Source: Chloroflexota bacterium
Lineage (GTDB): Bacteria; Chloroflexota; Anaerolineae; Promineifilales; Promineifilaceae
Assembly: GCA_020629055.1 (NCBI GenBank)
Contig: JAHDEB010000022.1
Span: 1-44,722, forward strand
DNA: 44,722 nt
Direction of reading: 5' to 3'
The position numbers and the translations under genes are program-made. This document shows positions 24,770 to 33,441 of this stretch, one piece after another. Within the stretch, counting starts at the first letter, position 1; every line of letters starts with the position of its first letter. Below the pieces are notes generated by a model. That model was not told where the DNA came from and did not search any database. It worked only from the letters and a program-made list of their open reading frames with translations.

Positions 24770-26197
24770 TTATAATGCTGCCAAGACATAAAAGTAGTAC
24801 AGCACGCTGATCACCACACTGCCTAACAGAATGATCAACATATTTACTTTGAACCGAAACAGAGCCACAAACGCGGCAACTGCGATAAAGAGAGCCATCC
24901 AATCGAGCGTGCTCCAGTCCGGTATAAACAATCGAATCGGCCCGATTTGACGCTCGTTAACGGTGCCAAACAGCGTTTGCAGCGCGAACCAAACGGCCAG
25001 ATTCAAGATAACCCCGACCACGGCCGCCGTGATACCGGAAAGGGCTGTGGTCAAGGCTTTGTTGTTCCGCCAAAATTCGATAAACGGTGCACCCAAAAAG
25101 ATCCACAAGAAACAGGGGACAAAGGTGACCCACGTTGTGATAACAGAACCAATTACACCGGCTTGTAATGGGGTAAAACCGGCCGGATTTCGATACGCAC
25201 CCATGAATCCAACAAACTGAACCACCTGGACCAATGGGCCAGGAGTCGTTTCCGCCATCCCCAATCCATCCAGCATTTCACCCGGCTGTAGCCAGCCAAA
25301 CACATCAACCGCTTGCTGGGCGATATAGGCCAACACAGCATATGCGCCACCGAAGGTGACCACGGCCGTTTTGCTGAAAAAGATCCCTTCTTGCACAAAC
25401 ACATGGTCCCGGCCGAACATCGGCCAGCTCACCAGCAGCGGCAAGCTCCAGATGACCAAACCGATCACCAGCACCCGCAGCGCGTAACTTAAGGATGGCT
25501 TTTGCGCCTGCGCCACAGCATCTGTAATCACATAATCGTCTTCAGACTCATCACCCGTTTCACGCTGTTTGATCACATCAAATTTCTCTAACCAAACACG
25601 TCCGCCAATATAGCCAATGATGCCGGCCGCCAGCACGATGATTGGAAATGGGATGTTAAAGAAGAAAATTCCGATAAACGCCAACCCAGACAAAGCGATC
25701 ATCACTTCGTTTTTCAGCGCTCGTCGGCCGATACGAAAAACCGCCTCGACCACAATCGCTAGCACGGCCGGTTTTAGCCCGTAAAACAACGCTTGCACCA
25801 ACGTCACCTCTTGAAAACCGGCATACAGCACACTAAGTGCCAAAATCGACACGAAGCCGGGAAAAATGAACAAGCCACCCGCAATCAGTCCACCACGCGT
25901 GCCGTGCAGCAGCCATCCCAAATAAGTCGCGAGCTGCTGAGCCTCTGGCCCCGGCAACAGCATCGTGTAATTGAGGGCATGCAAAAAACGATTCTCGCTG
26001 ACCCAACGCTTTTCCTCGACCAACAGCTTATACATCACCGCAATTTGCCCGGCCGGGCCGCCAAAACTATAAGCCGCGACCTTGACCCATACCCAAAACG
26101 CCTCGTTTAGAGTGATGTTGTGTTTAGACCGTTTATCTTGTGGCAAGCTCCCAGCTTGAACCAACGCATCTTCTGATGCGGAATCTAATTCAGTCAT
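24770..26197 (-). CDS. chrA: Chromate transporter ChrA (long form)
   Basis: The 475-aa membrane protein has the two-fold repeated chromate transporter domain. The N half carries VAAYSFGGPAGQIAVMY and MLLPGPEAQQLATYLGW, and the C half carries VVTFGGAYAVLAYIAQQAV and GMAETTPGPLVQVVQFVGFMGAY; the paired FGG and PGP motifs are diagnostic. It expels chromate from the cytoplasm. AAGGAAAATCGT precedes the ATG. It lies downstream of chrB on the same strand, separated by 351 bp of hairpin-rich DNA, so expression may be coupled or attenuated there. Confidence 0.95.
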   Translation of the reverse strand: MTELDSASEDALVQAGSLPQDKRSKHNITLNEAFWVWVKVAAYSFGGPAGQIAVMYKLLVEEKRWVSENRFLHALNYTMLLPGPEAQQLATYLGWLLHGTRGGLIAGGLFIFPGFVSILALSVLYAGFQEVTLVQALFYGLKPAVLAIVVEAVFRIGRRALKNEVMIALSGLAFIGIFFFNIPFPIIVLAAGIIGYIGGRVWLEKFDVIKQRETGDESEDDYVITDAVAQAQKPSLSYALRVLVIGLVIWSLPLLVSWPMFGRDHVFVQEGIFFSKTAVVTFGGAYAVLAYIAQQAVDVFGWLQPGEMLDGLGMAETTPGPLVQVVQFVGFMGAYRNPAGFTPLQAGVIGSVITTWVTFVPCFLWIFLGAPFIEFWRNNKALTTALSGITAAVVGVILNLAVWFALQTLFGTVNERQIGPIRLFIPDWSTLDWMALFIAVAAFVALFRFKVNMLIILLGSVVISVLYYFYVLAAL

Positions 26198-26548
26198 ACG
26201 ATTTTCCTTTTAGATGGATCTATCCGGTTGCCACTATCTGGTCAAGAGCTAGTACCGTGAGGCATAAGTAACGGTATGGTTGAATTGGCTCACGGTACCC
26301 TCTACAAAGGGGCTAACCACATTTCAACATGTTCGTTCTTTATGCCCCTTTGTACTAGAGACAACGTTTAGAAACTTGTGTGCAACACTCGTGTAGAACA
26401 GGTATCCAGACCTGTTTAAATATCAATTACCAACTCACGTTATGCCCTTACCCAACAAAGACCAGTCAGGTTTCTATAAACAACTGCTCTTAAAACCAGA
26501 GGAATATGAAAACCTGACTGGTCTGTAGCGAGTAACATAAATTCCAAA
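26198..26548. other. Hairpin-rich intergenic region between chrB and chrA (351 bp)
   Basis: No ORF is credible here. CTAGTAC (26249-26255) faces GTACTAG (26352-26358) and encloses TACCGTGAG/CTCACGGTA (26253-26261, 26289-26297) and TACAAAGGGGC/GCCCCTTTGTA (26303-26313, 26344-26354). AACAGGT/ACCTGTT (26397-26403, 26410-26416) forms a further hairpin, and the 67-bp element fills 26458-26524. The gap breaks the chrB-chrA operon and may hold processing or attenuation signals or accumulated repeats. Confidence 0.65.
26458..26524. repeat. 67-bp palindromic dispersed element, copy 2
   Basis: The left arm AAGACCAGTCAGG (26458-26470) and right arm CCTGACTGGTCT (26513-26524) match those at 5-71 over 12-13 bp, with the same total span. 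The interior differs; TTTC and GAAA next to the arms extend the stem imperfectly. Confidence 0.7.
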
Positions 26549-27505
26549 TTACGAACGATGCGACAATGTTTGATATATCCCATCAAACAGCGCCAAGCCC
26601 CGTCGTTCGAGTTCTGGGTCCTCCAGATTTTCAAGTAACCAACCGCGTAAAATGGCGTCGATACCAATCGCTTCAGGGTGCACAAATCGCTCATCATTCA
26701 GGTCGATCTGATGCACAATTTCAGCCACCGCATCAATCCCTTTCGCATCAAGTTGGAACGCTTTAACCAACGTTTCAAAGGTACACAAAGGGCCATTGTG
26801 CCCAAATTCTGCATTTGGGTGGTTCATATCAAAACCGATCTCCCCCACCTCAACCTCGGTTGAATACCGAATTGTCGGCTCTTTGTCGATAAAGCGCCGA
26901 ATCAACCAAATGCTCGACAGCCGATCGACATGGGGCTGCGGCCGGGTCACCCAAGTTTTCCCCTGATAATCGGCCGTCTTGACATACGGAATCTCTGGAA
27001 TCGGTGTGGTTTCCGGGAACAGCAACAGGCCCAATTTATCTAACTTTGCCCCTGTCGTAGCCCGTTCATAGCTATTAAAATAATCGGTGGCAACCACTTC
27101 TCCATACCGCTTTTTCATCTTCACCAATTCATCTTGGGCCTGCCCCAGCGTTTTTTCAGATGGGGTTCCATCGTTTTTAATTCGCTCTTCAATCGCCACA
27201 ATCTGCTCATCAATTTCAGCATACTCCGTTTGCCGAGCCGCCTGAAACAACGCCACAATCCCATCGTAATCTAGCCCTTCAAAGCCACTGACCCGCATGA
27301 CAACCGCTTGACCTTCGGCCGCGTCAACCTCTTGCGCCAACCATTGAAATGACTCGATACAGCTGTCAGTTGCAGGCAGCAGATAAATGCCGCTAACCGG
27401 CGTCACTGCACCCAGCCGCTGCAACCGGCGCCACAGGGTGACCCGTACACTCGACTTCTTTTTTGCTGACAAGGTGTATGACAATGCGATCCATTCTTGC
27501 TTCAT
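26549..27505 (-). CDS. chrB: Chromate resistance regulator/protein ChrB
   Basis: The 318-aa product matches ChrB. The N-terminal half (EWIALSYTLSAKKKSSVRVTLWRRLQRLGA) resembles the winged-helix part of ChrB regulators, and the C-terminal domain starts at WVTRPQPHVDRLSSIWLIRRFIDKEP, the family signature, followed by the CTFETLVKAF segment. ChrB acts as a chromate-sensing repressor of chrA in characterised systems. The repeats immediately upstream of its ATG (separate entry) fit autoregulation. No ribosome binding site is visible, so translation may be leaderless or the start different. Confidence 0.92.
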   Translation of the reverse strand: MKQEWIALSYTLSAKKKSSVRVTLWRRLQRLGAVTPVSGIYLLPATDSCIESFQWLAQEVDAAEGQAVVMRVSGFEGLDYDGIVALFQAARQTEYAEIDEQIVAIEERIKNDGTPSEKTLGQAQDELVKMKKRYGEVVATDYFNSYERATTGAKLDKLGLLLFPETTPIPEIPYVKTADYQGKTWVTRPQPHVDRLSSIWLIRRFIDKEPTIRYSTEVEVGEIGFDMNHPNAEFGHNGPLCTFETLVKAFQLDAKGIDAVAEIVHQIDLNDERFVHPEAIGIDAILRGWLLENLEDPELERRGLALFDGIYQTLSHRS

Positions 27506-27561
27506 GCAACAGATGTTACCACAAAAGAAACATGTGTTGCAACATCGATAACATCTGTTAC
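27506..27561 (-). promoter_or_regulatory. Candidate operator cluster upstream of chrB
   Basis: AACAGATGTTA (27508-27518) and TAACATCTGTT (27549-27559) form an 11-bp inverted repeat around a central 10-bp palindrome TGTTGCAACA (27535-27544). The cluster sits directly against the chrB start, where a repressor would block transcription. Assignment to ChrB is inferred from position. Confidence 0.5.
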
Positions 27562-27708
27562 AAACCGCGGCCGTACAAAAAACCCATAGAAGCTTCGATC
27601 CAAATCGTTTAAATTGCCTACAAAATTAAACATGCACCCATAAAAATCGGTTCAAAGCCCAATCCTATGCACCCCAAGGGCTAAACGTTTTTTCGGGAGA
27701 AGCCAAAT

Positions 27709-29256
27709 ATGCACATACTTAAACGCAGAACATTCTTATTTCTTGCCGCCATTTCTATGCTTGCCTTGATGTCAATCGGGGTCAGTGCCTCGGCCGAATA
27801 TGCCAACCCCAACCCTGACTTACACCAAGCAACTCCTACACCAACAGCTGCCCCCAACACACCCAAGCAGCTTGCTGCACCCCGCATTGTCGGTGGGCAA
27901 GACGCAGATCAAGGGGAGTATCCTTGGCAAGTTTTGGTAACGCCTGGTGGTTTCTTATGCGGCGGCGCATTAATTGATGAACTCTGGGTCGTTACGGCCG
28001 CTCACTGCGTGGATAATATCGATACATCTAATATCAGCGTTGTCTTAGGCAACCACACACAAAGTGTCAGTGAATCCACGGAGCAAAGTTTTAGCATAGC
28101 CGAATCACACCCCCATCCCGATTATTCCGCAGTGACCAATGATTTCGATATCGCTTTGTTAAAACTGAGCAGTCCAGCCACAATTATTGCTGGGCAAGTA
28201 GAAACTATTAGCCTGAATACAGAAGCGGACTTAACTGGTGGGCTCTTGGCAACTGTTATCGGCTGGGGGACCACTTCATCTGGTGGGTCCGCCGCAGATG
28301 TGTTGCAAGAAGTTCAAGTCCCTATTGTTTCAAACGCGACATGTATCGAATCCTATGGCAGCACAATCACGGCAAATATGGTTTGCGCCGGCTTCGCAGA
28401 AGGTGGCAAAGATTCTTGCCAAGGGGATAGCGGTGGACCACTGATGATTCCTGATGGGGAAGGCGGCTTCAAATTGGCCGGCGTTGTAAGCTTTGGCACT
28501 GGCTGTGCCCAAGCCAATTTTTATGGCGTATACGCTCGTGTTTCTCAGTTCACCGCTTGGATTAGTACAACAATGAGTGAAGAGGAAGCTGATCCTACGG
28601 CCACGCCTACTCCACAACAAACACCAACGCCGACGCCGGTGGGTCAACCACCAGCCAAAAACATCCTGACAGATGGCAGCTTTGAAGACACCACTGAAAG
28701 TGAGTGGGGACAATCTTCCAGCAACGACTATACGCTCATTGGATCCTTTGAATCGGATGGAATTGTTGCGGCACTCTCCCCACCAAATCTAGTGTGGCTG
28801 GGCGGGGCCAACAATGAAACCGCTTCACTTTCTCGCACGATCCAATTGAACACGAAGCTTCGCTCACAAACAACGTATACGCTCCAATTTTACTACTACA
28901 TTGAATCCGCGGACATTTGTGGCTTTGATTCGGCCTCAGTAACGGTCAACGAAACCGTTATTGCGGAGTACGACCTGTGTGTCGATAACCAAACGGCCGA
29001 GTGGCAAGAAGTCACCGTCGAATTGTCCAACATCACTTCTAGCTCAGTCTCAATTGTTTTTGAGACGATCACAGATGAATCGGCAATCTCATCATTTTTC
29101 ATAGACGACGTGGCCCTCTTAGCACAAGCACCTGCACCAACCCCGACCCCAACTCCAACCCCAACTCCGATTCCATCTCCGACACCGACCATAGAGCCAA
29201 CCCCGGCCGAAGATCCGATTCCCGATCCGATCTACTTGCCGTTTATCGCGAATTAA
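27709..29256 (+). CDS. Secreted trypsin-like serine protease with C-terminal binding domain
   Basis: The 515-aa product has a signal peptide (to about residue 28), a short Pro/Thr propeptide and an S1 protease domain beginning at RIVGGQDADQGEYPW. The catalytic triad is H99 in TAAHC, D147 in DFDIALLKL and S241 in GDSGGP. A Pro/Thr linker follows, then a carbohydrate-binding-like beta domain (NILTDGSFEDTTESEWG ... FFIDDVALL), a second Pro/Thr repeat (TPTP units) and a tail ending YLPFIAN. GGGAGAAG lies 9 bases before the ATG. Activation presumably follows cleavage before IVGG. The tail may be an envelope-sorting or anchoring signal, an inference from its shape and position. Confidence 0.95.
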   Translation: MHILKRRTFLFLAAISMLALMSIGVSASAEYANPNPDLHQATPTPTAAPNTPKQLAAPRIVGGQDADQGEYPWQVLVTPGGFLCGGALIDELWVVTAAHCVDNIDTSNISVVLGNHTQSVSESTEQSFSIAESHPHPDYSAVTNDFDIALLKLSSPATIIAGQVETISLNTEADLTGGLLATVIGWGTTSSGGSAADVLQEVQVPIVSNATCIESYGSTITANMVCAGFAEGGKDSCQGDSGGPLMIPDGEGGFKLAGVVSFGTGCAQANFYGVYARVSQFTAWISTTMSEEEADPTATPTPQQTPTPTPVGQPPAKNILTDGSFEDTTESEWGQSSSNDYTLIGSFESDGIVAALSPPNLVWLGGANNETASLSRTIQLNTKLRSQTTYTLQFYYYIESADICGFDSASVTVNETVIAEYDLCVDNQTAEWQEVTVELSNITSSSVSIVFETITDESAISSFFIDDVALLAQAPAPTPTPTPTPTPIPSPTPTIEPTPAEDPIPDPIYLPFIAN

Positions 29257-29673
29257 CCTGAATTGCAGACTAAAACATCCTCTATCAACCCTATCATTCA
29301 TCCCCTAACCGCAGGAACATTTCGCTGCCACCTAACCAGGGTTTTTCCAAAGTCAGCTTTGCCCAGTAGGATAAATCCTACAGTTACAATAAAAAGCCCG
29401 ATCAATCGGGCTAAATGCACCAAATTAACCTGATTCATCAGGTTTCTTATTTTAACCGAGGGTTTGCAACCTTCGGTGCAGGATGAATTAACGACTTTGG
29501 GAAAACCCTGGCCAAATAACCAAACAGAGTTTCTTAAACAGCCATAAACGGTAAAATAGAATCCGGCCGACTAGCTGGCTTTGAATTCGTAGCTCAATTT
29601 CAAAAGACTTTTGCAGGGTCCATGTACACTATTTTGGGTTATCAACCGTATTAACTTAAACAAGATCTTCAAT
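29257..29673. other. Intergenic region (417 bp) dominated by a structured element
   Basis: The first 79 bp and the last 162 bp show no ORF or strong signal; the middle holds the 176-bp element at 29336-29511. The promoter of the MBL hydrolase gene should lie in the right-hand part. Confidence 0.6.
29336..29511. repeat. 176-bp structured element: 19-bp terminal inverted repeats enclosing four hairpins
   Basis: CCAGGGTTTTTCCAAAGTC (29336-29354) faces GACTTTGGGAAAACCCTGG (29493-29511), complementary except for one base. Inside lie four tightly spaced hairpins: GTAGGAT/ATCCTAC (29366-29381), AGCCCGAT/ATCGGGCT (29395-29412), AACCTGAT/ATCAGGTT (29427-29444) and ACCGAGGGTT/AACCTTCGGT (29455-29477). 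Spacers are 10-15 bases and AT-rich. It could be a MITE-like element or a multi-branched RNA. The second hairpin is followed by T5 on the minus strand and could terminate there. Confidence 0.75.
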
Positions 29674-30456
29674 ATGTCCCCAAAAATCTTCGCCTTTAAT
29701 CTTGGCTCAGGCCCTGTCACGCTCGGCGAAGCCTACAAGTTGCCAGCGAATCATCCCAACGCAACTTCGGTTGTCGAAACGCCCACCTATTCGTTTTGCA
29801 TCATCTTTAAAGATCGTGTCGTTATGATCGATGCCGGTGCGTTACCGACCGGCATCCATGCAGAAGAGTATCCGATGACGGAACCAACCCCTCCACCACT
29901 ATTGCAGCAAATGGCTGAGCAACAAATTTCGGCCGACCGCGTCTCCGAGGTCATCATTACCCACACCCATTGGGACCACTACAACGGCCTTTGCCAAGAG
30001 ACAAATGGCAAGTTTACACCGGCCTTTCCCAACGCGCGGCACATCATCCACACGGCCGACTGGAACCCAGAACGGTTTAAAAAACTGGAAAACGAGACCC
30101 TAAAAGTGGTTGACGACCATGGTCTGGTCACCTTGATCGATGGTCAGATGGAACTTGCTGACGGGATAACCATCATTCCGATGCCAGGGGAAACGCCAGG
30201 ACATCAAATAGTTGAACTGTTCATCGATGATCAAACCCACTATTTTTGTGGCGATTTGTTTCACGACCCGATCGAGTTTGATGATTTTTCGATCAACGTC
30301 CCTTGGGCAGAGCCGGTGTCGATGGTGGCCAGCAAACGTGCAACACTCAGCAAAGCGGCCGAAAACAGGGGGTTGCTCTACTTCTCACACATCGATGGGG
30401 TTTTCCAAGTTCATCAACAAGGGGACACCTTTAAGTTCGAAAAGCGGGCGCTGTAA
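29674..30456 (+). CDS. MBL-fold metallohydrolase (AHL-lactonase-like)
   Basis: The 260-aa product has the metallo-beta-lactamase metal motif H97-T-H99-W-D101-H102, further metal ligands in GETPGHQIVELF and HYFCGDLFHDP, and a C-terminal His in YFSHIDG. The layout resembles quorum-quenching lactonases and related hydrolases, but the substrate is unknown. I chose the ATG at 29674; a TTG at 29611 would add 21 residues without similarity. A small HNH protein gene begins 2 bp after its stop. Confidence 0.9.
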   Translation: MSPKIFAFNLGSGPVTLGEAYKLPANHPNATSVVETPTYSFCIIFKDRVVMIDAGALPTGIHAEEYPMTEPTPPPLLQQMAEQQISADRVSEVIITHTHWDHYNGLCQETNGKFTPAFPNARHIIHTADWNPERFKKLENETLKVVDDHGLVTLIDGQMELADGITIIPMPGETPGHQIVELFIDDQTHYFCGDLFHDPIEFDDFSINVPWAEPVSMVASKRATLSKAAENRGLLYFSHIDGVFQVHQQGDTFKFEKRAL

Positions 30457-30458
30457 AC

Positions 30459-30767
30459 ATGCCCTTGCCAACCGACAAAACCAATGAAGAGCATTGTGCC
30501 CTGTGTAGCAGCCAACAGGGTATCACCTTCCATCATCTGATTCCGCGTAAATGTCACACCAACAAATGGTTTAAGAAAAACTTTGATAAAGACGATATGC
30601 GTACCCGTGGTATTGATGTCTGTCGGCCGTGTCACTCATTCATCCACAAAAAGTTTTCAGAAAAAGAATTAGCACGCGAGCTCAACACGTTGGAAAAACT
30701 ATTGGCCCACGATACAATTGCAACCTATGTCAACTGGGCCAAGCGACAAAAAAGAGCTAAATCTTAG
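30459..30767 (+). CDS. Small HNH-type nuclease-like protein
   Basis: The 102-aa product contains a compact HNH finger: C-x2-C (CALCSS), the HHLIPRK strand-helix with the candidate catalytic His pair, and a second C-x2-C-H (VCRPCHSFIHKKF) that would complete the zinc site. The remainder is a basic helical tail, KRQKRAKS. Proteins of this type are widespread, small and mostly uncharacterised, and may nick or cleave DNA. The ATG follows the MBL hydrolase stop by 2 bp, so they are probably cotranscribed, although a functional link is unclear. Confidence 0.88.
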   Translation: MPLPTDKTNEEHCALCSSQQGITFHHLIPRKCHTNKWFKKNFDKDDMRTRGIDVCRPCHSFIHKKFSEKELARELNTLEKLLAHDTIATYVNWAKRQKRAKS

Positions 30768-30821
30768 GAGCTTCCAGCCCCAAAGCCTTTCTCAATAAAA
30801 CTCATACAGCTCACTCATTCA

Positions 30822-31832
30822 ATGAACTTCAATCTAAAACCAGCAAAATTACAACCAGACGATTTTATTGGCTCCTTTTCGCCATCATCACCAGCAACCT
30901 CGTTTGCACCGTCTCGGTTTAACCGGGCCAAAACCTACCTAGAAACACAAGGGTTTAAGCTAAAAGACGGTAGCCTAACCGGTAAAAGTCGCGGCTATCG
31001 TTCTGGAACAATAGCCGAAAGGGTGGAAGAGTTAAATGAGCTAATTCGTGATCCTGATGTACGTTGCATCATGTCTACAATCGGAGGAATGAATTCCAAT
31101 TCATTGCTCCCCTATGTTGATTATGACGCTCTCAAAAAAGACCCAAAGATCATCATCGGCTATTCAGATGCAACAGCCCTGCTGCTCGCCATCTATGCTA
31201 AAACCGGCCTAATCACCTTTTATGGCCCCGCCTTAGTCGCCTCATTTGGGGAATTTCAACCGTTTGTAGATATAACCTACCGCAGTTTTGAGCAATTCTT
31301 AGTCCAACCGCATACGCTGCCATTCACCTACCAAATACCTGAAATTTGGACAGAAGAATTTATTAATTGGGAAGATCAAACGTCCGAAAAACAAAGCAAA
31401 CCAAACCGCTGGGTAACTGTTCAAGAAGGGGTAGCTCAGGGACGGGTAATCGGGGGAAATCTAAACACCATACAAGGAATTTGGGGGAGTGAATACATGC
31501 CCCCCATTCAGACAGGTGACATCTTGTTTATTGAAGACTCTCTAAAAGATGCGGCAACAGTTGAACGGTCATTCGCCATGCTGAAGGTCAACCATGTTTT
31601 CGATAAAGTATCAGCGATTATTTTAGGCAAACATGAAATATTTGATGATAAGGGCACCGGTCTAAAACCATCGGACATTTTATTAGAAGTGCTGAATGGT
31701 CAACCATTACCCATTCTCGCAGAGTTTGATTGCAGCCATACTCACCCGATGTTTACGCTCCCATTGGGGGTTGAAATCGAAGTTGATGCCACAAACAAGC
31801 GTGTTTCTGTTCTCAGTGATTGGTGTTCATAA
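30822..31832 (+). CDS. S66-family LD-carboxypeptidase / MccF-like protein
   Basis: The 336-aa product matches serine peptidase family S66. The nucleophile is S115 in IGYSDATALL, the Glu lies in DILFIEDSL and the His in CSHTHPMFTLPLG; the central RVIGGNLNTIQGIWG segment is characteristic. LD-carboxypeptidases trim recycled cell-wall tetrapeptides, whereas MccF relatives cleave microcin C. The length and the GNLNT segment fit the MccF-like branch somewhat better. No signal peptide, so it acts in the cytoplasm. It lies 54 bp after the HNH gene on the same strand. Confidence 0.92.
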   Translation: MNFNLKPAKLQPDDFIGSFSPSSPATSFAPSRFNRAKTYLETQGFKLKDGSLTGKSRGYRSGTIAERVEELNELIRDPDVRCIMSTIGGMNSNSLLPYVDYDALKKDPKIIIGYSDATALLLAIYAKTGLITFYGPALVASFGEFQPFVDITYRSFEQFLVQPHTLPFTYQIPEIWTEEFINWEDQTSEKQSKPNRWVTVQEGVAQGRVIGGNLNTIQGIWGSEYMPPIQTGDILFIEDSLKDAATVERSFAMLKVNHVFDKVSAIILGKHEIFDDKGTGLKPSDILLEVLNGQPLPILAEFDCSHTHPMFTLPLGVEIEVDATNKRVSVLSDWCS

Positions 31833-31888
31833 CCCCCTATAATCATTATTTCGCGTGACAACAAGCTCATTTCTGAGATAATTTTCAC

Positions 31889-33121
31889 ATGAGCAAAAGA
31901 CACATCAGACACGGCAAGCGTGGCAAGGTCGGCCACGGAAAACTACGAAACTACAAGCGCAAAAATTCAGAGCGTCGTCAAGAGCGCGGCCGGGGGCCAA
32001 GCAACCGGCCGGTTGCGCGCCGCCAACCGCCTCAGCGTTCAACCTCCCGCCCCTCTTCAGCTCGTGGCAGCAGCAACTCGCAAGAGCTACAAAGCGAGAT
32101 GAGCATGCTCGAATCGAGAGAAAGATCTCTAAAATTACGGGCCGATCTCAACTCGGTCCAAACTGACATTGCAGATATCGCCAATGCCTTTTTCGCTGTC
32201 CCCACCGCCCTACGCGAACTCAACGAGCGGGGCTTTGTGTTCACAAAAGATATCGAAGATGATTTAGCCATCATCGAGAATCAATGGCATTCAGACATTA
32301 AAGAGGATGTGGAAGAGGCGCTTCAACAAGCTTTGAGCTCTATCGAACAGGTGGAACGTAAAAGCGACCGTCAGATGGACAGGCTCACCTCCCCCACCCA
32401 AAGCCTAATCAATCAGGCTCAAACCCAGCTAGAAAACTTAGATAGCTCCATCCGTTCGGCCGAACAGAGTTTACGCGCCCATTACCGCTCGATTAAAGAC
32501 AAGGTAGACGAGATCCAGTTTGATATCGCCGAAGCTGAACAAACCCTCAATCTGCTCAATGATTCAAAAATCACCCTGCGTGGCAGCGAAGCACCGATCT
32601 TGGCCGCCGATGCAAGATGGGAGCGTGACGGAGAAGACGAAGGGCCGCTTGGGCACCTCTACTTAACCGATCAGCGAATTTTGTTTGAACAAAAAGAGAA
32701 GGTCGCCGAAAAGAAGATCTTGTTTATCACCACTGAATCTAAAACAGTTCAAAAAGTGTGGATCGATGAAGAGCTGCGCCATTTAAAAACGATTGACCAT
32801 GAAGAAGAACGGCGCGGCATGCTCAATATGAAGCGTCGCGAGATTCTCTCATTTGTGTTGCAAGGGCAGGCCGATACGTCTCGTCTCAAATTTCAGCTCG
32901 TTGATCAGCAGGCGTCAGAGTGGGCCGAAGAGGTCAAAATGGTGTTATCCGGTGAAACCGCCAAAGACCGCTTTGACTATGATCCTGAAACCGATTCAGT
33001 CACCTATACATTCCCCACAGAATGCCCCAATTGCCTCGCCTCTGTCCCGCCACAACCGGCCGGTGTGCATATTTTCCAATGTGGCTTTTGTAACTCAACC
33101 ATTCAGGCTGACGCTTCATAG
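31889..33121 (+). CDS. Coiled-coil protein with PH/GRAM-like domain and C-terminal zinc ribbon
   Basis: I do not recognise the family. The 410-aa product starts with a basic, Arg/Pro-rich tail (residues 1-55), then long heptad-rich helices (about 60-235, e.g. QTQLENLDSSIRSAEQSLRAHYR). A beta-rich region follows (HLYLTDQRILFEQKEK ... LSFVLQGQAD... LKFQLVDQQASEWAEEVKM) that reads like a GRAM/bacterial PH domain. It ends in a zinc ribbon with CPNC near 388 and CGFC near 400. No membrane segment. A role as a scaffold or nucleic-acid-associated protein is possible. Its 3' end overlaps the convergent MmcQ-like gene by 19 bp. Confidence 0.7.
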   Translation: MSKRHIRHGKRGKVGHGKLRNYKRKNSERRQERGRGPSNRPVARRQPPQRSTSRPSSARGSSNSQELQSEMSMLESRERSLKLRADLNSVQTDIADIANAFFAVPTALRELNERGFVFTKDIEDDLAIIENQWHSDIKEDVEEALQQALSSIEQVERKSDRQMDRLTSPTQSLINQAQTQLENLDSSIRSAEQSLRAHYRSIKDKVDEIQFDIAEAEQTLNLLNDSKITLRGSEAPILAADARWERDGEDEGPLGHLYLTDQRILFEQKEKVAEKKILFITTESKTVQKVWIDEELRHLKTIDHEEERRGMLNMKRREILSFVLQGQADTSRLKFQLVDQQASEWAEEVKMVLSGETAKDRFDYDPETDSVTYTFPTECPNCLASVPPQPAGVHIFQCGFCNSTIQADAS

Positions 33122-33441
33122 GCTTTAATTGCCCGCTTCGTCGCCAGCTTTTTCCAAGCCAACACCATCAGCGCCTCAAACTCCCCAGGCTGGACGTTTG
33201 CCAGCACCACTTTCGTCCAACCCTGATGGCTCCACCCAGCTAAACTAAACACGTCTGGCTGCAACGTGGTCACCGCCTCTTGGTCTTCCATCGGCAATTT
33301 AAGGACGGCCGTGCCCTCTTCTGGCCGCAGCGTGCAAAAAATCTTATTACGCGTCCGAAAATCAGGCGTGCCAAAGTGCCCTTTTTCTTCTGTTTCCGGT
33401 AACGCCAAAGCCAATTTACGAACATCTTCTGGTGTCATCAT
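33103..33441 (-). CDS. MmcQ/YjbR-family protein
   Basis: This 112-aa protein has the MmcQ/YjbR (CyaY-like fold) pattern: MTPEDVRKLALALPETEEKGHFGTPDFRTRNKIFCTL at the N terminus, then a beta sheet with AVLKLPMEDQEAV and the GWTKVVLANVQPGEFEALMVLAWKKLA ending. The family has a double-wing-like DNA-binding fold by structure, but its role is unresolved. It is complete and of typical size. It converges with and overlaps the preceding gene by 19 bp. ATG at 33441 is followed by a second in-frame ATG at 33438. Confidence 0.9.
   Translation of the reverse strand: MMTPEDVRKLALALPETEEKGHFGTPDFRTRNKIFCTLRPEEGTAVLKLPMEDQEAVTTLQPDVFSLAGWSHQGWTKVVLANVQPGEFEALMVLAWKKLATKRAIKAYEASA

Noticed and set aside
28896-29301. 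Gly/Trp-rich minus-strand ORFs opposite the protease C terminus
   Set aside because: They arise from the complement of the Pro/Thr repeats and have no independent support.
30212-30487. Plus-strand ORF overlapping the end of the MBL hydrolase
   Set aside because: It is out of frame with two well-supported genes and has an implausible composition.
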